Under the pieces are notes generated by a model that was not told where the DNA came from, made no database searches, and saw nothing but the letters and a program-made list of their open reading frames with translations. Positions 16,756 to 26,080 of a DNA stretch of 64,000 nt are shown here, one piece after another. The translations under genes and the position numbers were made by a program. The DNA is taken from the NCBI RefSeq assembly GCF_014174495.1, contig NZ_JACJHR010000040.1, positions 1-64,000 on the forward strand, written 5' to 3'. Position 1 is the stretch's first letter. Every line of letters starts with the position of its first letter. The DNA is from Amycolatopsis echigonensis. Its GTDB lineage: Bacteria > Actinomycetota > Actinomycetes > Mycobacteriales > Pseudonocardiaceae.

Positions 16756-17691
16756 TCAGCGGCCCGGACGCTTCTCCGCGCGCCTCGCAAGCCGTTCCCG
16801 CTGCGGGACCACGACGTACTTCGGGTCCTTTGTGGACTCCACACCCGCCGCGTAAACCCCGAACCGGGTGCACAACCCGGACGCCAGGTAAGCCGCCCCC
16901 GCGGCGATCCCCGCCGCGCGGTTCTTCCGTGCCGCCAACGACAACGTCGCACCCGCCGCGGTAAGCACCTTGGCCGCCTTCAACAACCGCCCCGCCCGAC
17001 CGGTCCGGTAAGGCTCCGAAGCCAACCCCAGACCGGTCTCCAGATGGTGTTCCGCCGCCAGTTCCGCGGCGGCACCAGCGAGCCCGGCGCGCACCACCGG
17101 CCCGTTTTCCTTCCGCGGCACCGCAATCAGCGCGATTCCCGCCCCGCTCGTCACCGCGCTGCCCGCGAACAGCACCGGCAGGGTCCCGTGCGCTTCGTGC
17201 CAGGAAGGCGTCGCCGTGTCGGCCAGCAGCACCGCGGTGTACGTGCACATGGCCGGGCCCAGCACGCTCGCGCCCGCCCCGGCCAACCGGCCAAGCCGCG
17301 GGAACCGCCCGGTCAGCGTTGAGAAAGCAGCCCCGGCGGCGAGACCGGAGAACGGCGACAGGATCCACGACCCCACCGAGAGCGGCGAAGTCGGCTTGAG
17401 CACGCGCAGCATGTTCAGGAACCGCGTCGGCTTGCCGAGGTCGTGGATCAGCGCGACCACGCTGGCGATCGATCCGCCGGAAGCGGCCAGCCGACCCACC
17501 TTCGCCAGTTCCGGCCGTCCGGTCGCGTCGGCGAGGGCGGCCAGCGACGCCGACGCACCGGCCGCGCCGCCGAGGAACAGGTACAGCGGGACGTCCGGTT
17601 GCTTCCAGGCAGGTTCCTTGAGGATCGGCCTGCCGTAGTAGGAGCGGAATTCGGCGGGCTCGACCATCTCCCGTTCGCGGCGGGGACTCAT
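16756..17691 (-). CDS. NrfD/PsrC-family membrane subunit of formate dehydrogenase
   Basis: A 311-residue integral membrane protein of the polysulfide reductase NrfD family. About eight hydrophobic helices run from residue 35 to 285, beginning with VPLYLFLGGAAGASASLAAL, and there are conserved HDLGKPTRFLNMLRVLKPTSP and SVGSWIL segments. Such subunits anchor an Fe-S partner and pass electrons to quinone, without haem, unlike the cytochrome b subunit of E. coli FDH-N. The ATG at 17691 overlaps the stop of the Fe-S subunit gene as ATGA, so coupling is tight. The short cytoplasmic tail is basic. It is the last gene of the selenocysteine/formate dehydrogenase operon. Confidence 0.9.
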   Translation of the reverse strand: MSPRREREMVEPAEFRSYYGRPILKEPAWKQPDVPLYLFLGGAAGASASLAALADATGRPELAKVGRLAASGGSIASVVALIHDLGKPTRFLNMLRVLKPTSPLSVGSWILSPFSGLAAGAAFSTLTGRFPRLGRLAGAGASVLGPAMCTYTAVLLADTATPSWHEAHGTLPVLFAGSAVTSGAGIALIAVPRKENGPVVRAGLAGAAAELAAEHHLETGLGLASEPYRTGRAGRLLKAAKVLTAAGATLSLAARKNRAAGIAAGAAYLASGLCTRFGVYAAGVESTKDPKYVVVPQRERLARRAEKRPGR

Positions 17692-18521
17692 CGGCGCCGT
17701 CCCAGGAACGACACGACCAGCGCCGCGGCTACCCCGGCGGCGGTCGTCGCGGCCCGCTTCCACATCCGCGGCAGGTCGCGCGTCGTCACGACCGGGTCCG
17801 GAGGGAAGCCGTAGACCTCGGGTTCGTCCAGCAGCAGGAAAAACGCGCCGTCGCCGCCGACTCCGTCCTCGGGATCGTGCCCGTAGAGCCGCGCCTCGGG
17901 CACGCCCGCGTCGTGCAGCGACGACACCCGCGCGGCGGCGCGTTCGCGGAGTTCGTCCAACTCGCCGAACTGGATGGAGTCGGTCGGGCAAGCCTTGGCG
18001 CACGCCGGTTCCATGCCCGCGCCGAGCCGGTCGTAGCAGAGAGTGCACTTGAACGCGCGTCCGTCGCTCTCGCGTTTTTCGATCACCCCGTACGGACACG
18101 CGGGAACGCAATAACCACAACCATTGCAAATGTCCTGCTGGACCACGACCGTGTCGAACTCGGTGCGGAACAACGCGCCGGTCGGGCAGACGTCGAGGCA
18201 GGCCGCGTGCGTGCAGTGCTTGCAGACGTCGCTGGACATCAGCCAGCGCACGCCCGGTTCTTCCGGCTCCTGATCCGGCGCCCCGACCGTCGGCATCCCG
18301 AGGTCCACCGCGGGTTTCCGCTGCTCGATGAACGCCACGTGCCGCCAGGTGTTCGAGCCGAGGTCGCCGGTGTTGTCGTACGACAGGCCGAGCAGGTCCT
18401 CCCCGCCCGCCTCCGGGACGCCGTTCCACTCCTTGCACGCGACCTCGCACGCCTTGCACCCGATGCACACCGACGTGTCGGTGAAAAACCCCATCCGGGG
18501 CTGGGCGCCGTACTCAGCCAT
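17688..18521 (-). CDS. fdhB: formate dehydrogenase iron-sulfur (beta) subunit
   Basis: A 277-residue ferredoxin-type electron-transfer subunit with four cysteine groups for four [4Fe-4S] clusters: CIGCKACEVACKEW near 19-32, CKHCTHAACLDVCPTGA near 100-116, CNGCGYCVPACPYG near 132-145, and CTLCYDRLGAGMEPACAKACP near 159-179. A single hydrophobic segment near residues 255-272 may attach it to the membrane. It would carry electrons from the molybdenum/tungsten subunit to the NrfD subunit. Its start overlaps the end of the catalytic subunit by 8 bp and its stop overlaps the NrfD start by 4 bp. Confidence 0.93.
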   Translation of the reverse strand: MAEYGAQPRMGFFTDTSVCIGCKACEVACKEWNGVPEAGGEDLLGLSYDNTGDLGSNTWRHVAFIEQRKPAVDLGMPTVGAPDQEPEEPGVRWLMSSDVCKHCTHAACLDVCPTGALFRTEFDTVVVQQDICNGCGYCVPACPYGVIEKRESDGRAFKCTLCYDRLGAGMEPACAKACPTDSIQFGELDELRERAAARVSSLHDAGVPEARLYGHDPEDGVGGDGAFFLLLDEPEVYGFPPDPVVTTRDLPRMWKRAATTAAGVAAALVVSFLGRRR

Positions 18522-21500
18522 GGGCTCGCCTCCGGTACTCCGCCACGAACTCCAGCAGCGCCGGCCCGCGCGGCCGCCGTCCGGGACGGATGTCGCAGGT
18601 GGCCGCCTTGGCCTCCTGGATGTGCACGTTCGGGTCCAGCACGATCGACAGCAGGTCGTTGGCCGCGTCGCCGCGGGACAGGCCGTTCGGGCCCCAGTGG
18701 TACGGCAGCCCGACCTGGTGGACGGTGCGGCCGCGCACCTTGAGCGGTTTGACGCGGTCGGTGACGAGCACGCGGGCCTCGATCGCCGTCCGGGCCGAGA
18801 CGATGGTCGCCCAGCCGAGGTGGTTCAACCCGCGTTCGGCCGCCAGCGCGGGCGAGACCTCGCAGAAGAACTCGGGCTGCAGCTCGGACAGATACGGCAG
18901 CGTCCGGCTCATCCCGCCCGCCGTGTGGTGCTCGGTGAGCCGGTAGGTGGTGAACACGTACGGGTAGACCTCGCTGCGCGCCGGGTTGTACTGGTTCACC
19001 GGGCTGTCCAGCGTTTGCCGCACCGGCGAGGACTGCTGGCCGTACAGCGCGTTGCCGACCGGGCTTTCGAACGGTTCGTAGTGCGTCGGCAGCGGACCGT
19101 CGGCCAGCCCGGCGGGGACGTACAGCCACGCTTTGCCGTCGGTCTGCATGATGAACGGATCGCGGCCGCTCAACGCGTCCTGTGCGCGCGCGCCGGCGGG
19201 CGGGACGTAGTCCGGAGGCTTGGTGGCTTCGAAATCCGGGACGTCCGGACCGGTCCACTGGGACTCCGAAGCGTCCCAGTAGATCAGCTTTTTGCGTTCG
19301 CTCCACGGTTTCCCGTCCGGGTCCGCCGAGGCGCGGTTGTACAGGATCCGCCGGTTCGCCGGCCACGCCCAGGCCCAGCCGTTCGCGATCCAGTTCTGTT
19401 CGGAGCCCGGCTGCCGGTTGGCGGCGTGGTTGTGGCCGTCGGCCCGGACGCCGCAGTAGATCCAGCAGCCGCAGGACGTCGAGCCGTCGTCCTTCAGCTG
19501 GGTGTAGGAGGAAAGCGGGCCGTCCGGGCCGTGGCCGTTGATCTCGGCGAGCACGGATTCCGCGCTCGGCTCGTCCGTCGGCCCCTCAGTCGGATAACTC
19601 CAGGTGAGGTCGCGGAGCGGGGCGTCGCGGTCGTCGGCGCCGGCGCGCTCCCGGAGCAGCCTGCCCAGGTGGTAGTAGAACCACAGGTCGCTGCGGGCGT
19701 CGCCGGGCGGTTCGACCGCTTTGTGGTGCCATTGCAGCAGCCGCTGGGTGTTGGTGAAGCTGCCGTCCTTTTCCGTGTGCGCGGCGGCCGGCAGGAAGAA
19801 GACCTCGGTGCCGATCTCCTCGGGCTTGAGCTCGCCGGTCTCGATCTCCGGGCCGTTCTTCCAGAACGTCGCGCTCTCGATCAGCTGCAGGTCGCGGACC
19901 ACGAGCCAGTCGAGATTCGCCAGCCCGAGCCGCTGGAACTTGCCGTTGGCCGAGCCGACCGCCGGGTTCTCGCCGACCAGGAAGTACCCCTTGCACTCCC
20001 CCGCGATCTGCTTCTGGACCGTCGCGTACGTCCCGTGGTCGCCGGTCAGCCGCGGCAGGTAGTCGAAGCGGAAGTCGTTGTGCGGCTGGGCGGCCTCGCC
20101 CCAGTACGCCTTGAGCAGGCTCACCGTGTACGAGCGCATGTTGCCCCAGAAGCCGGTCTTGCCCGCGTCGGCTTGGACGAAACCGTCGAGGTCCAGGTGC
20201 TGGTGCGCGTGCGGCATCGGGATGTAGCCGGGCAGCAGGTTGAACAGCGTCGGGATGTCGGTGGAGCCCTGGATGCTGGCGTGCCCGCGCAGCGCGAGGA
20301 TGCCGCCGCCCGGACGGCCGATGTTGCCCAGCAGCGTCTGCAGGATCGAGGCGGTGCGGATGTACTGCGCGCCGACCGTGTGGTGCGTCCAGCCGACCGA
20401 ATACACCCAGGCCGTGGTGCGGTCGCGGCCGGAGTTCGCGGTGATCGCCTCGGCGATTTCGGTGAACTGCTCGACCGGCAGGCCGCAGACGTCGGCGACC
20501 ACTTCGGGCGTGTACCGCGAGAAATGCCGTTTGAGGACTTGGTAAACGCACCGCGGATGCCGCAGCGTCTCGTCGGTCCTGGGCTTCGTTTCGATCGCCG
20601 CGCCGCCGCTGCCGTACGACTCGGCGCGCGCGGAGGTCTGGTGCTGCTCGCCGCTGTGGTGCCCGCCCGGCTGCCCCGGGTCGCGGGCGCCGGCCGCCGG
20701 TGCCGCCTCAGCGTCCTCGTACGCCCAGGTCGAGTTGTCGTACTGGCGGTTTTCCGGGTCGAAGCCGGAGAACAGGCCGTCGAGGTCCTCGGTGTCGGCG
20801 AACTCCTCGGTGAGGATCGCCGCGGCGTTCGTGTAGGCCACGACGTACTCGCGGAAGTCCAGCTCGTGCTGCAGGACGTAGTTGATCAGCCCGCCGAGGA
20901 ACGCGATGTCCGAACCGGCCCGCACCGACGCGTGGACGTGCGCGACCGCGCTCGTGCGGGTGAACCGCGGGTCGACGTGGATGATCTTCGCGCCGCGGGC
21001 CTTCGCCTCCATCACCCACTGGAACCCGACCGGATGGCATTCGGCCATGTTCGAGCCCTGGACGACGATGCAGTCGGCGTTGGCGAGGTCTTGCTGGAAC
21101 GTCGTGGCGCCTCCACGACCGAAGGAGGTCCCCAGACCGGGAACCGTGGCGGAGTGTCAAATACGGGCCTGATTTTCGATCTGTATCGCGCCGAGCGCGG
21201 TGTACAGCTTCTTCATCAGGTAGTTCTCTTCGTTGTCCAGGGTCGCGCCGCCGAGACTCGCGAAGCCGAGCGTGCGGTTGAGCTTGCGGCCCTGGTCGTC
21301 GACGTCCTGCCACGTTTCGGCGCGCGTCTTCATAACGCGGTCGGCGATCATGTCCATCGCCTGGTCGAGGGACAGCCGCTCCCAGTCGGTGCCGTACGGC
21401 CGGCGGTAAAGGACTTCGGTGACGCGGCTCGGGCTGGTCACGAGCTGCTTGCTGGCCGACCCCTTCGGGCACAGCCTGCCGCGGGAAATCGGCGAATCCG

Positions 21501-21720
21501 GGTCGCCTTCGATCTGGGTGACCGCGCCGTCCTTGACGTACACCTTCTGCCCGCAGCCGACCGCGCAATACGGACAGACCGAACGGACTACCTTGTCGGC
21601 GTCCTCGGTGCGGGCGTGCCATTCCTCCGAACCGCGGGATTTCGCCGCCGAGGCGCGCGCGGTGCGGTCGGGACCGGCCAGCTGCCGGTACACCGGCCAG
21701 CTCTCGATCCACTGCCGCAT
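18514..21720 (-). CDS. fdhA: formate dehydrogenase catalytic (alpha) subunit, selenoprotein
   Basis: The molybdopterin subunit that oxidises formate to CO2. Read through the UGA at 21159-21157, it is one protein of 1068 residues with selenocysteine at position 188, in the context NQARI-Sec-HSATVPGL followed by TSFGRGGATT, as in E. coli FdnG/FdoG. The [4Fe-4S] ligands are C49, C52, C56 and C84 (CPYCAVGC...LCPKG). An exact-geometry SECIS hairpin follows the UGA. No twin-arginine signal is present, so the subunit may stay in the cytoplasm. The ATG at 21720 is used; an in-frame GTG at 21726 is possible and neither has a strong ribosome site. It begins ten bases after selB stops, in the same operon. 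Confidence 0.93.
21127..21145 (-). promoter_or_regulatory. bacterial SECIS hairpin downstream of the Sec codon
   Basis: Starting 11 bases after the in-frame UGA, GGTTCCC (21145-21139) pairs fully with GGGGACC (21133-21127, one G-U), leaving the five-base loop GGTCT. The loop and its distance from the UGA are the same as in the E. coli fdhF SECIS, whose apical GGUCU is contacted by the SelB winged-helix domain. This is strong direct evidence that the UGA is read as selenocysteine. Confidence 0.88.
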
Positions 21721-21730
21721 GCCCACGCTG

Positions 21731-23485
21731 TCACGGTAATCCGTTCTCCGAGCGCCCGCAGCATGTCCGGCGGGTCCCGTCGCCGAGCGGTTCGGTGAGC
21801 CCGGCGGCGTCGAGGTGCTCCAGCAGCGGGATCATCACCCGGCGGGTGCTGTCCAGCGCCCGCCGCGCCCGCGACACGGTGAACGGCTCGCCGAGCGCGG
21901 CCAGCACCTCCACCGCGCGCCGCGGCGCGTCCGGCCCCAGCACCACTCCGTCGGCGATCGCCCGCAACCGGCCTACGCGGACGGCGGCGGCCAATTCCCG
22001 TTTGCCCAGACCGAGTTCACGCAGCTCGTCCGCCTCCGGCGCGCGGAACGGATGCTCGGCGAATCGCTCTTCGAGGACGTCGAGGGCCCTGGCCACTTCG
22101 GGGGTCAGCCCTGCGCCGGGCTTGCGGACGAGCCCATCCTTGAGGACCAGCCCGTCGCCGAGGACCGCCGGGACGAGTTCCGCGTCCGGCAGGCCGAGCC
22201 GTTGCCGGAGTGCCTCGACCGGAATTCCCGCCGTCAGCGGATGTTCGCGAGCCCAGTCCGCGACCACCTCGCCGACCTCCGCTCGCAACCGGCTGAGGTG
22301 TGCCGGGTCGGCGTGCCAGCCGCCGAGCCGCTCGCCCACCGCCGGCAGCCCCAGTGCGCGAAAGTCCTCATGGCGCACGAAACCCTCGCGGCGAAGGTAA
22401 TCCCAGCCGGGCTCCAAGACGCTCAGCTCTTCGCCTCGGGCTCGCGCGGCGCCGCGGCGCGCGAGTGGCGGCGGCCGGACGTCCACCACGTCGAACCCGG
22501 CGGGGATCCGGTGCTCCCCCGGGTCGCGCAACAGCCCCCGATCCCCGGTCCGGAGCGGCAGAGGGTGCGCGAGCAGCAGCCGCGCGGTGTCCGGCCCGAG
22601 GGGACGTACGCGGGTCGGCACTGCGGCGGATCCGAAGTGCAGCACGAGGTTTCTGTGCAGCTCGCCGGACGGTGCACCCCGCAATCGGACGTCGATTTCC
22701 GTGGCCGGACGCCACGCGCCCGGAGTCAGCAGCACGTCGCCTCGTCCCACGGAATCCTTGGGCACACCGCGCACGTTCACCGCGACCCGAGCGATCGCGG
22801 ACACGCTTTCGCGCGGTTCGCCGAGCGCCTGCAAGCCGCGGATCTGCACCCGGTTCGAACCGAGCGTCAACTCGTCGCCGACCCGCAGGGTTCCGCCGCC
22901 GAGAGTCCCGGTGACGACGGTGCCCGCGCCCTTGATCGTGAACGCCCGGTCGATCCAGAGCCGGACGTCCGCTGCCAGATCCGGCGGCGGCAACCTGCCG
23001 GCCAGCTTGGCAAGCTGGGTGCGCAGTTCTTCGAGCCCTTCGCCGGTCGTGCCGCTGACGCTGACCGCGGGCACCTCGCCGAGCGCCGTCGCCGCGATCT
23101 CCGCGAGCGCCGCCTCCGTCGCCGGGCCTGGGTCGGCGCGGTCGGATTTGGTGACGGCGAGCAGACCGTGCCGGACCCCGAACGCGTCAAGCGCCGCCAG
23201 GTGCTCAGCCGACTGCGGCATCCACCCCTCGTCCGCGGCCACGACGAACAACGCGGCCGGGACGGGCCCGACACCCGCCAGCATGTTCGGGACGAATCGC
23301 TGATGCCCTGGGACGTCCACGAAGGCGATTTCCTCGCCGTCCAGCCGGGTCCAGGCGAAGCCGAGGTCGAGGGTCAGGCCGCGGCGGCGTTCCTCGGCCC
23401 ACCGGTCCGGCTCCATGCCGGTGAGCCGGCGGATCAGCGTGGATTTCCCGTGGTCGACGTGGCCGGCGGTGGCGATCACCCGCAT
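21731..23485 (-). CDS. selB: selenocysteine-specific elongation factor SelB
   Basis: A 584-residue translational GTPase that delivers selenocysteyl-tRNA to UGA codons. G-motifs are GHVDHGKST at 8-16 (G1), DVPGHQRF near 57-64 (G3) and TKSD near 111-114 (G4). The EF-Tu-like domains II and III follow to about residue 340, and the C-terminal part (about 380-584) is a series of winged helices that bind SECIS RNA. The ATG at 23485 lies 10 bp inside the end of selA, so the two are coupled. The stop is ten bases before the ATG of the formate dehydrogenase gene it serves. Confidence 0.95.
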   Translation of the reverse strand: MRVIATAGHVDHGKSTLIRRLTGMEPDRWAEERRRGLTLDLGFAWTRLDGEEIAFVDVPGHQRFVPNMLAGVGPVPAALFVVAADEGWMPQSAEHLAALDAFGVRHGLLAVTKSDRADPGPATEAALAEIAATALGEVPAVSVSGTTGEGLEELRTQLAKLAGRLPPPDLAADVRLWIDRAFTIKGAGTVVTGTLGGGTLRVGDELTLGSNRVQIRGLQALGEPRESVSAIARVAVNVRGVPKDSVGRGDVLLTPGAWRPATEIDVRLRGAPSGELHRNLVLHFGSAAVPTRVRPLGPDTARLLLAHPLPLRTGDRGLLRDPGEHRIPAGFDVVDVRPPPLARRGAARARGEELSVLEPGWDYLRREGFVRHEDFRALGLPAVGERLGGWHADPAHLSRLRAEVGEVVADWAREHPLTAGIPVEALRQRLGLPDAELVPAVLGDGLVLKDGLVRKPGAGLTPEVARALDVLEERFAEHPFRAPEADELRELGLGKRELAAAVRVGRLRAIADGVVLGPDAPRRAVEVLAALGEPFTVSRARRALDSTRRVMIPLLEHLDAAGLTEPLGDGTRRTCCGRSENGLP

Positions 23486-24765
23486 CGGCGGACCGCCTCC
23501 CGCAGCGTCGCGTCGTCCGCCGGGGGAACCGTCCTGAGGTCGAGCAGGCACCGGTCCCGCACGATCCGGCCGACGACAGCGGGCTCGCCCGACCGCAAGG
23601 CCTCCGCGTACCGGGCGGGCACCGCGATCGCGGCGCTGGGCAATTCGACACCGGGAGCGCCACCGCCGCCCACGACGGCGGTCGAGTCCACCGCCTTGGC
23701 GTCCGCCCCGGCCGAACGCAGCGACGCGGCCAACGTTTCGGCGCGCTTCTGAAGGTCGCCGACCTCGGCCGAAAGCGCCGCCCGCACCGGTGTTTCCGGG
23801 CCGCGAAGAGTGGCTTCGAGCGCGGCGAGCGTCAGCTTGTCGACCCGCAGCGCACGGGCTGCGGGATGCCGACGCAGCCGTTGCACCAGCTCGGCGTCTC
23901 CGAACAGCAAGCCCGCCTGCGGACCGCCGAGAAGCTTGTCGCCGCTCGCGGTCACGAGACTCGCGCCATCGGCCAGCGCGGTCGTGACGTCCGGTTCGTC
24001 CGGCAGCAACGGGTGCGGCGCGAGCAGTCCGGAACCCACGTCGGCGACCACCGGCACGCCGAGCCCCGTCAACTCGGCGACGCCCGCTTCCGAGGTGAAC
24101 CCGGTGACCCGGTAGTTCGACGGGTGGATTTTGAGCACGAATCCGGTGTCCGGGCCGATGGCCGCCGCGTAATCCCTCGCCGAAGTCCGGTTGGTAGTGC
24201 CGACTTCGCGCAACCGGGCACCGGTCGAGGCGAGCAGGTCCGGGATGCGGAACCCGTCGCCGATCTCGACCAGTTCGCCGCGGCTGACGACGATTTCCTT
24301 GCCGGGAGCCAAGGTCAGCGCGCACAGCAGCAAGGCCGCCGCGTTGTTGTTGACCACGTGCACCGCCGCCGCGCGCGGCACCGCCTCCGCCAGCGCGGCC
24401 AGAGTGCCGCGGCCGCGTTTCGCCCGTTCCCCGGTTTCGAGCGAGAACTCGACGTCGGTGGCGCCGCCCGCCGCGACGATCGCGTCCAGCGCGGCAGCGG
24501 ACAGCGGCGCGCGGCCGAGGTTGGTGTGCACGAGGACGCCGGTCGCGTTGAGCACCGGCCGCAGCGACGACACCGTCGCGGGCAGCCGGGCCACCACCTC
24601 CGCGACGACCTCGCCGGGTTCGATCTCCCCGGCCCGTGCCCGCTGCTGCGCCGCCGCGACCAGCGATTTCACCAGGTCGCGGCCAAGAGTCTCGGCGGCT
24701 TTCGCGATCCGCGGCTCGGCGAGCACGGCGTCGGTGCGCGGGATCGCCCGGCGCGGGTCACCCAT
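23476..24765 (-). CDS. selA: L-seryl-tRNA(Sec) selenium transferase SelA
   Basis: A 429-residue PLP enzyme that converts seryl-tRNA(Sec) to selenocysteyl-tRNA(Sec) with selenophosphate. The start MGDPRRAIPRTDAVLAEP is typical. ATGVLVHTNLGRAPLS lies near 75-90, VNNNAAALLLCA near 130, and the PLP lysine is in TASGDKLLGGPQAGL near residue 280. The first base of the ATG (24765) is the last base of the tRNA-Sec CCA end, and no ribosome site is seen because the upstream sequence is the tRNA T-arm and acceptor stem. Exact maturation of the tRNA would therefore remove the A of the start codon. Confidence 0.94.
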   Translation of the reverse strand: MGDPRRAIPRTDAVLAEPRIAKAAETLGRDLVKSLVAAAQQRARAGEIEPGEVVAEVVARLPATVSSLRPVLNATGVLVHTNLGRAPLSAAALDAIVAAGGATDVEFSLETGERAKRGRGTLAALAEAVPRAAAVHVVNNNAAALLLCALTLAPGKEIVVSRGELVEIGDGFRIPDLLASTGARLREVGTTNRTSARDYAAAIGPDTGFVLKIHPSNYRVTGFTSEAGVAELTGLGVPVVADVGSGLLAPHPLLPDEPDVTTALADGASLVTASGDKLLGGPQAGLLFGDAELVQRLRRHPAARALRVDKLTLAALEATLRGPETPVRAALSAEVGDLQKRAETLAASLRSAGADAKAVDSTAVVGGGGAPGVELPSAAIAVPARYAEALRSGEPAVVGRIVRDRCLLDLRTVPPADDATLREAVRRCG

Positions 24766-24859
24766 GGCGGAGGCGGACGGGAATCGAACCCGCCAGCGGC
24801 AGGACCTGCCGCTCAACGGTGTTGAAGACCGCGCCGGTCACCAGGCCGGATACGCCTCC
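24765..24859 (-). tRNA. selC: tRNA-Sec (anticodon UCA)
   Basis: A 95-base selenocysteine tRNA, the same length as E. coli selC. The 5' GGAGGCG pairs with 3' CGCCTCC, followed by discriminator G and an encoded CCA. The anticodon loop is CTTCAAC with TCA at 24825-24823. The long variable arm has an eight-pair stem AGCGGCAG/CTGCCGCT with loop GTC. The T-loop is TTCGATT. The eighth acceptor pair expected in Sec tRNAs is a U-C mismatch here. It is oriented with selA and shares its last base with the selA start codon. Confidence 0.95.
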
Positions 24860-24904
24860 CTGGGGCATTCCGCCATCCTGCCAAGAGCACCGCGCCCGCG
24901 CATC

Positions 24905-25906
24905 ATGAACAGCATGAGCGTCCGGCTGACCCAGTACGCCCACGGCGGCGGCTGCGCGTGCAAAATCCCGCCCGGAGAGCTGGAAACGATCGTCCGCGGC
25001 CTGTCCGGAGCCGCGCCGCAGGACCCGCCCGGCGAGCTCCTGGTCGGCCTCGACGACGGCGACGACGCGGCGGCCGTCCGCATCTCCGGGAACGTCGCCC
25101 TGATCGCGACCACGGACTTCTTCACCCCGGTCGTCGACGATCCGTACGACTGGGGCCGGATCGCCGCCGCGAACGCGCTGTCCGACGTCTACGCGATGGG
25201 CGGCGTCCCGGTGGTCGCGGTCAATCTCCTCGGCTGGCCTCGCGAGGTGCTGCCGTTCGACCTGGCCGCGGAGGTGCTGCGCGGCGGCCTGGACGTCTGC
25301 GCGGAAGCCGGATGCCATCTGGCCGGCGGGCACAGCGTCGACGACCCGGAGCCCAAGTACGGCCTCGCGGTCACCGGCACCGCGGACCCGGAACGCTTGC
25401 TGCGCAACGATTCGGGCAAGCCGGGCACGCCGCTGACGCTGACCAAGCCGCTGGGGATCGGCGTGCTGAACTCGCGGCACAAGGCCACCGGCGAACGCTC
25501 CGAGGAAGCGATCGCCGCGATGACTACGCTCAACCGCGCCGCGTCGGCCGCCGCGCTGGAGGCGGGCGCGGTGTGCGCGACCGACGTCACTGGGTTCGGT
25601 TTGCTCGGCCACCTGCACAAACTCGCCCGGGCGAGCGGGGTCACCGCGATGCTGGACCCTTCAGCTGTCCCGTATCTCGACGGTGCGCGGGAGGCGCTGC
25701 GCGACGGCTACGTCAGCGGCGGCACTCGCCGCAACCTCGAGTGGGTCCGGCCGCACGCCGACCTGTCGCGGATCTCCGAGGACGAGGCCCTGTTGCTGGC
25801 CGACGCGCAGACCTCCGGCGGGCTGCTCGTAGCGGGCGAGGTGCCGGGGTATCCGGTGGTCGGCGAGCTGGTGCCGCGCGGTGAGCACACCATCGTCGTG
25901 GGCTGA
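24905..25906 (+). CDS. selD: selenide, water dikinase (selenophosphate synthetase) SelD
   Basis: A 333-residue enzyme that makes selenophosphate from selenide and ATP. The N-terminal glycine-rich loop has Cys17 and Lys20 (GGGCACKIPP), the same numbers as the catalytic residues of E. coli SelD when the ATG at 24905 is used; a second ATG at 24914 would give Cys14. LDDGDDAAAV near 50-58 and DVTGFGLLGHL near 222-232 are family motifs. The catalytic position is Cys, not Sec. It is divergent from tRNA-Sec with only 45 bases between, so promoters of the two directions must overlap or lie within the tRNA gene. Confidence 0.95.
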   Translation: MNSMSVRLTQYAHGGGCACKIPPGELETIVRGLSGAAPQDPPGELLVGLDDGDDAAAVRISGNVALIATTDFFTPVVDDPYDWGRIAAANALSDVYAMGGVPVVAVNLLGWPREVLPFDLAAEVLRGGLDVCAEAGCHLAGGHSVDDPEPKYGLAVTGTADPERLLRNDSGKPGTPLTLTKPLGIGVLNSRHKATGERSEEAIAAMTTLNRAASAAALEAGAVCATDVTGFGLLGHLHKLARASGVTAMLDPSAVPYLDGAREALRDGYVSGGTRRNLEWVRPHADLSRISEDEALLLADAQTSGGLLVAGEVPGYPVVGELVPRGEHTIVVG

Positions 25907-26080
25907 CGTCCCTCGGGTTCCTTTCGGGGACGCCCAGGCTGCCGCCAAGTGGCTGAGGTGCGGCTGCCCCAGGTCAAAGGAGCTTGCGGGCCCGGACTGG
26001 CTGTCGGCCGGTCGGCCCGGTGCCCGGGCCCGGCGGATTGGCCGGTGTCCGAAGTGGGTAGCCACTGCCCGAGGTGAGAC

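Noticed and set aside
21049..21156. Apparent break of the formate dehydrogenase gene into two frames
   Set aside because: The in-frame UGA has the conserved Sec context, a SECIS hairpin and the whole Sec machinery beside it, so it is recoding, not a nonsense mutation.
18328..21798. A 1156-codon plus-strand frame opposite the formate dehydrogenase genes
   Set aside because: Antisense shadow in high-GC DNA; no recognisable domain and no start signal.
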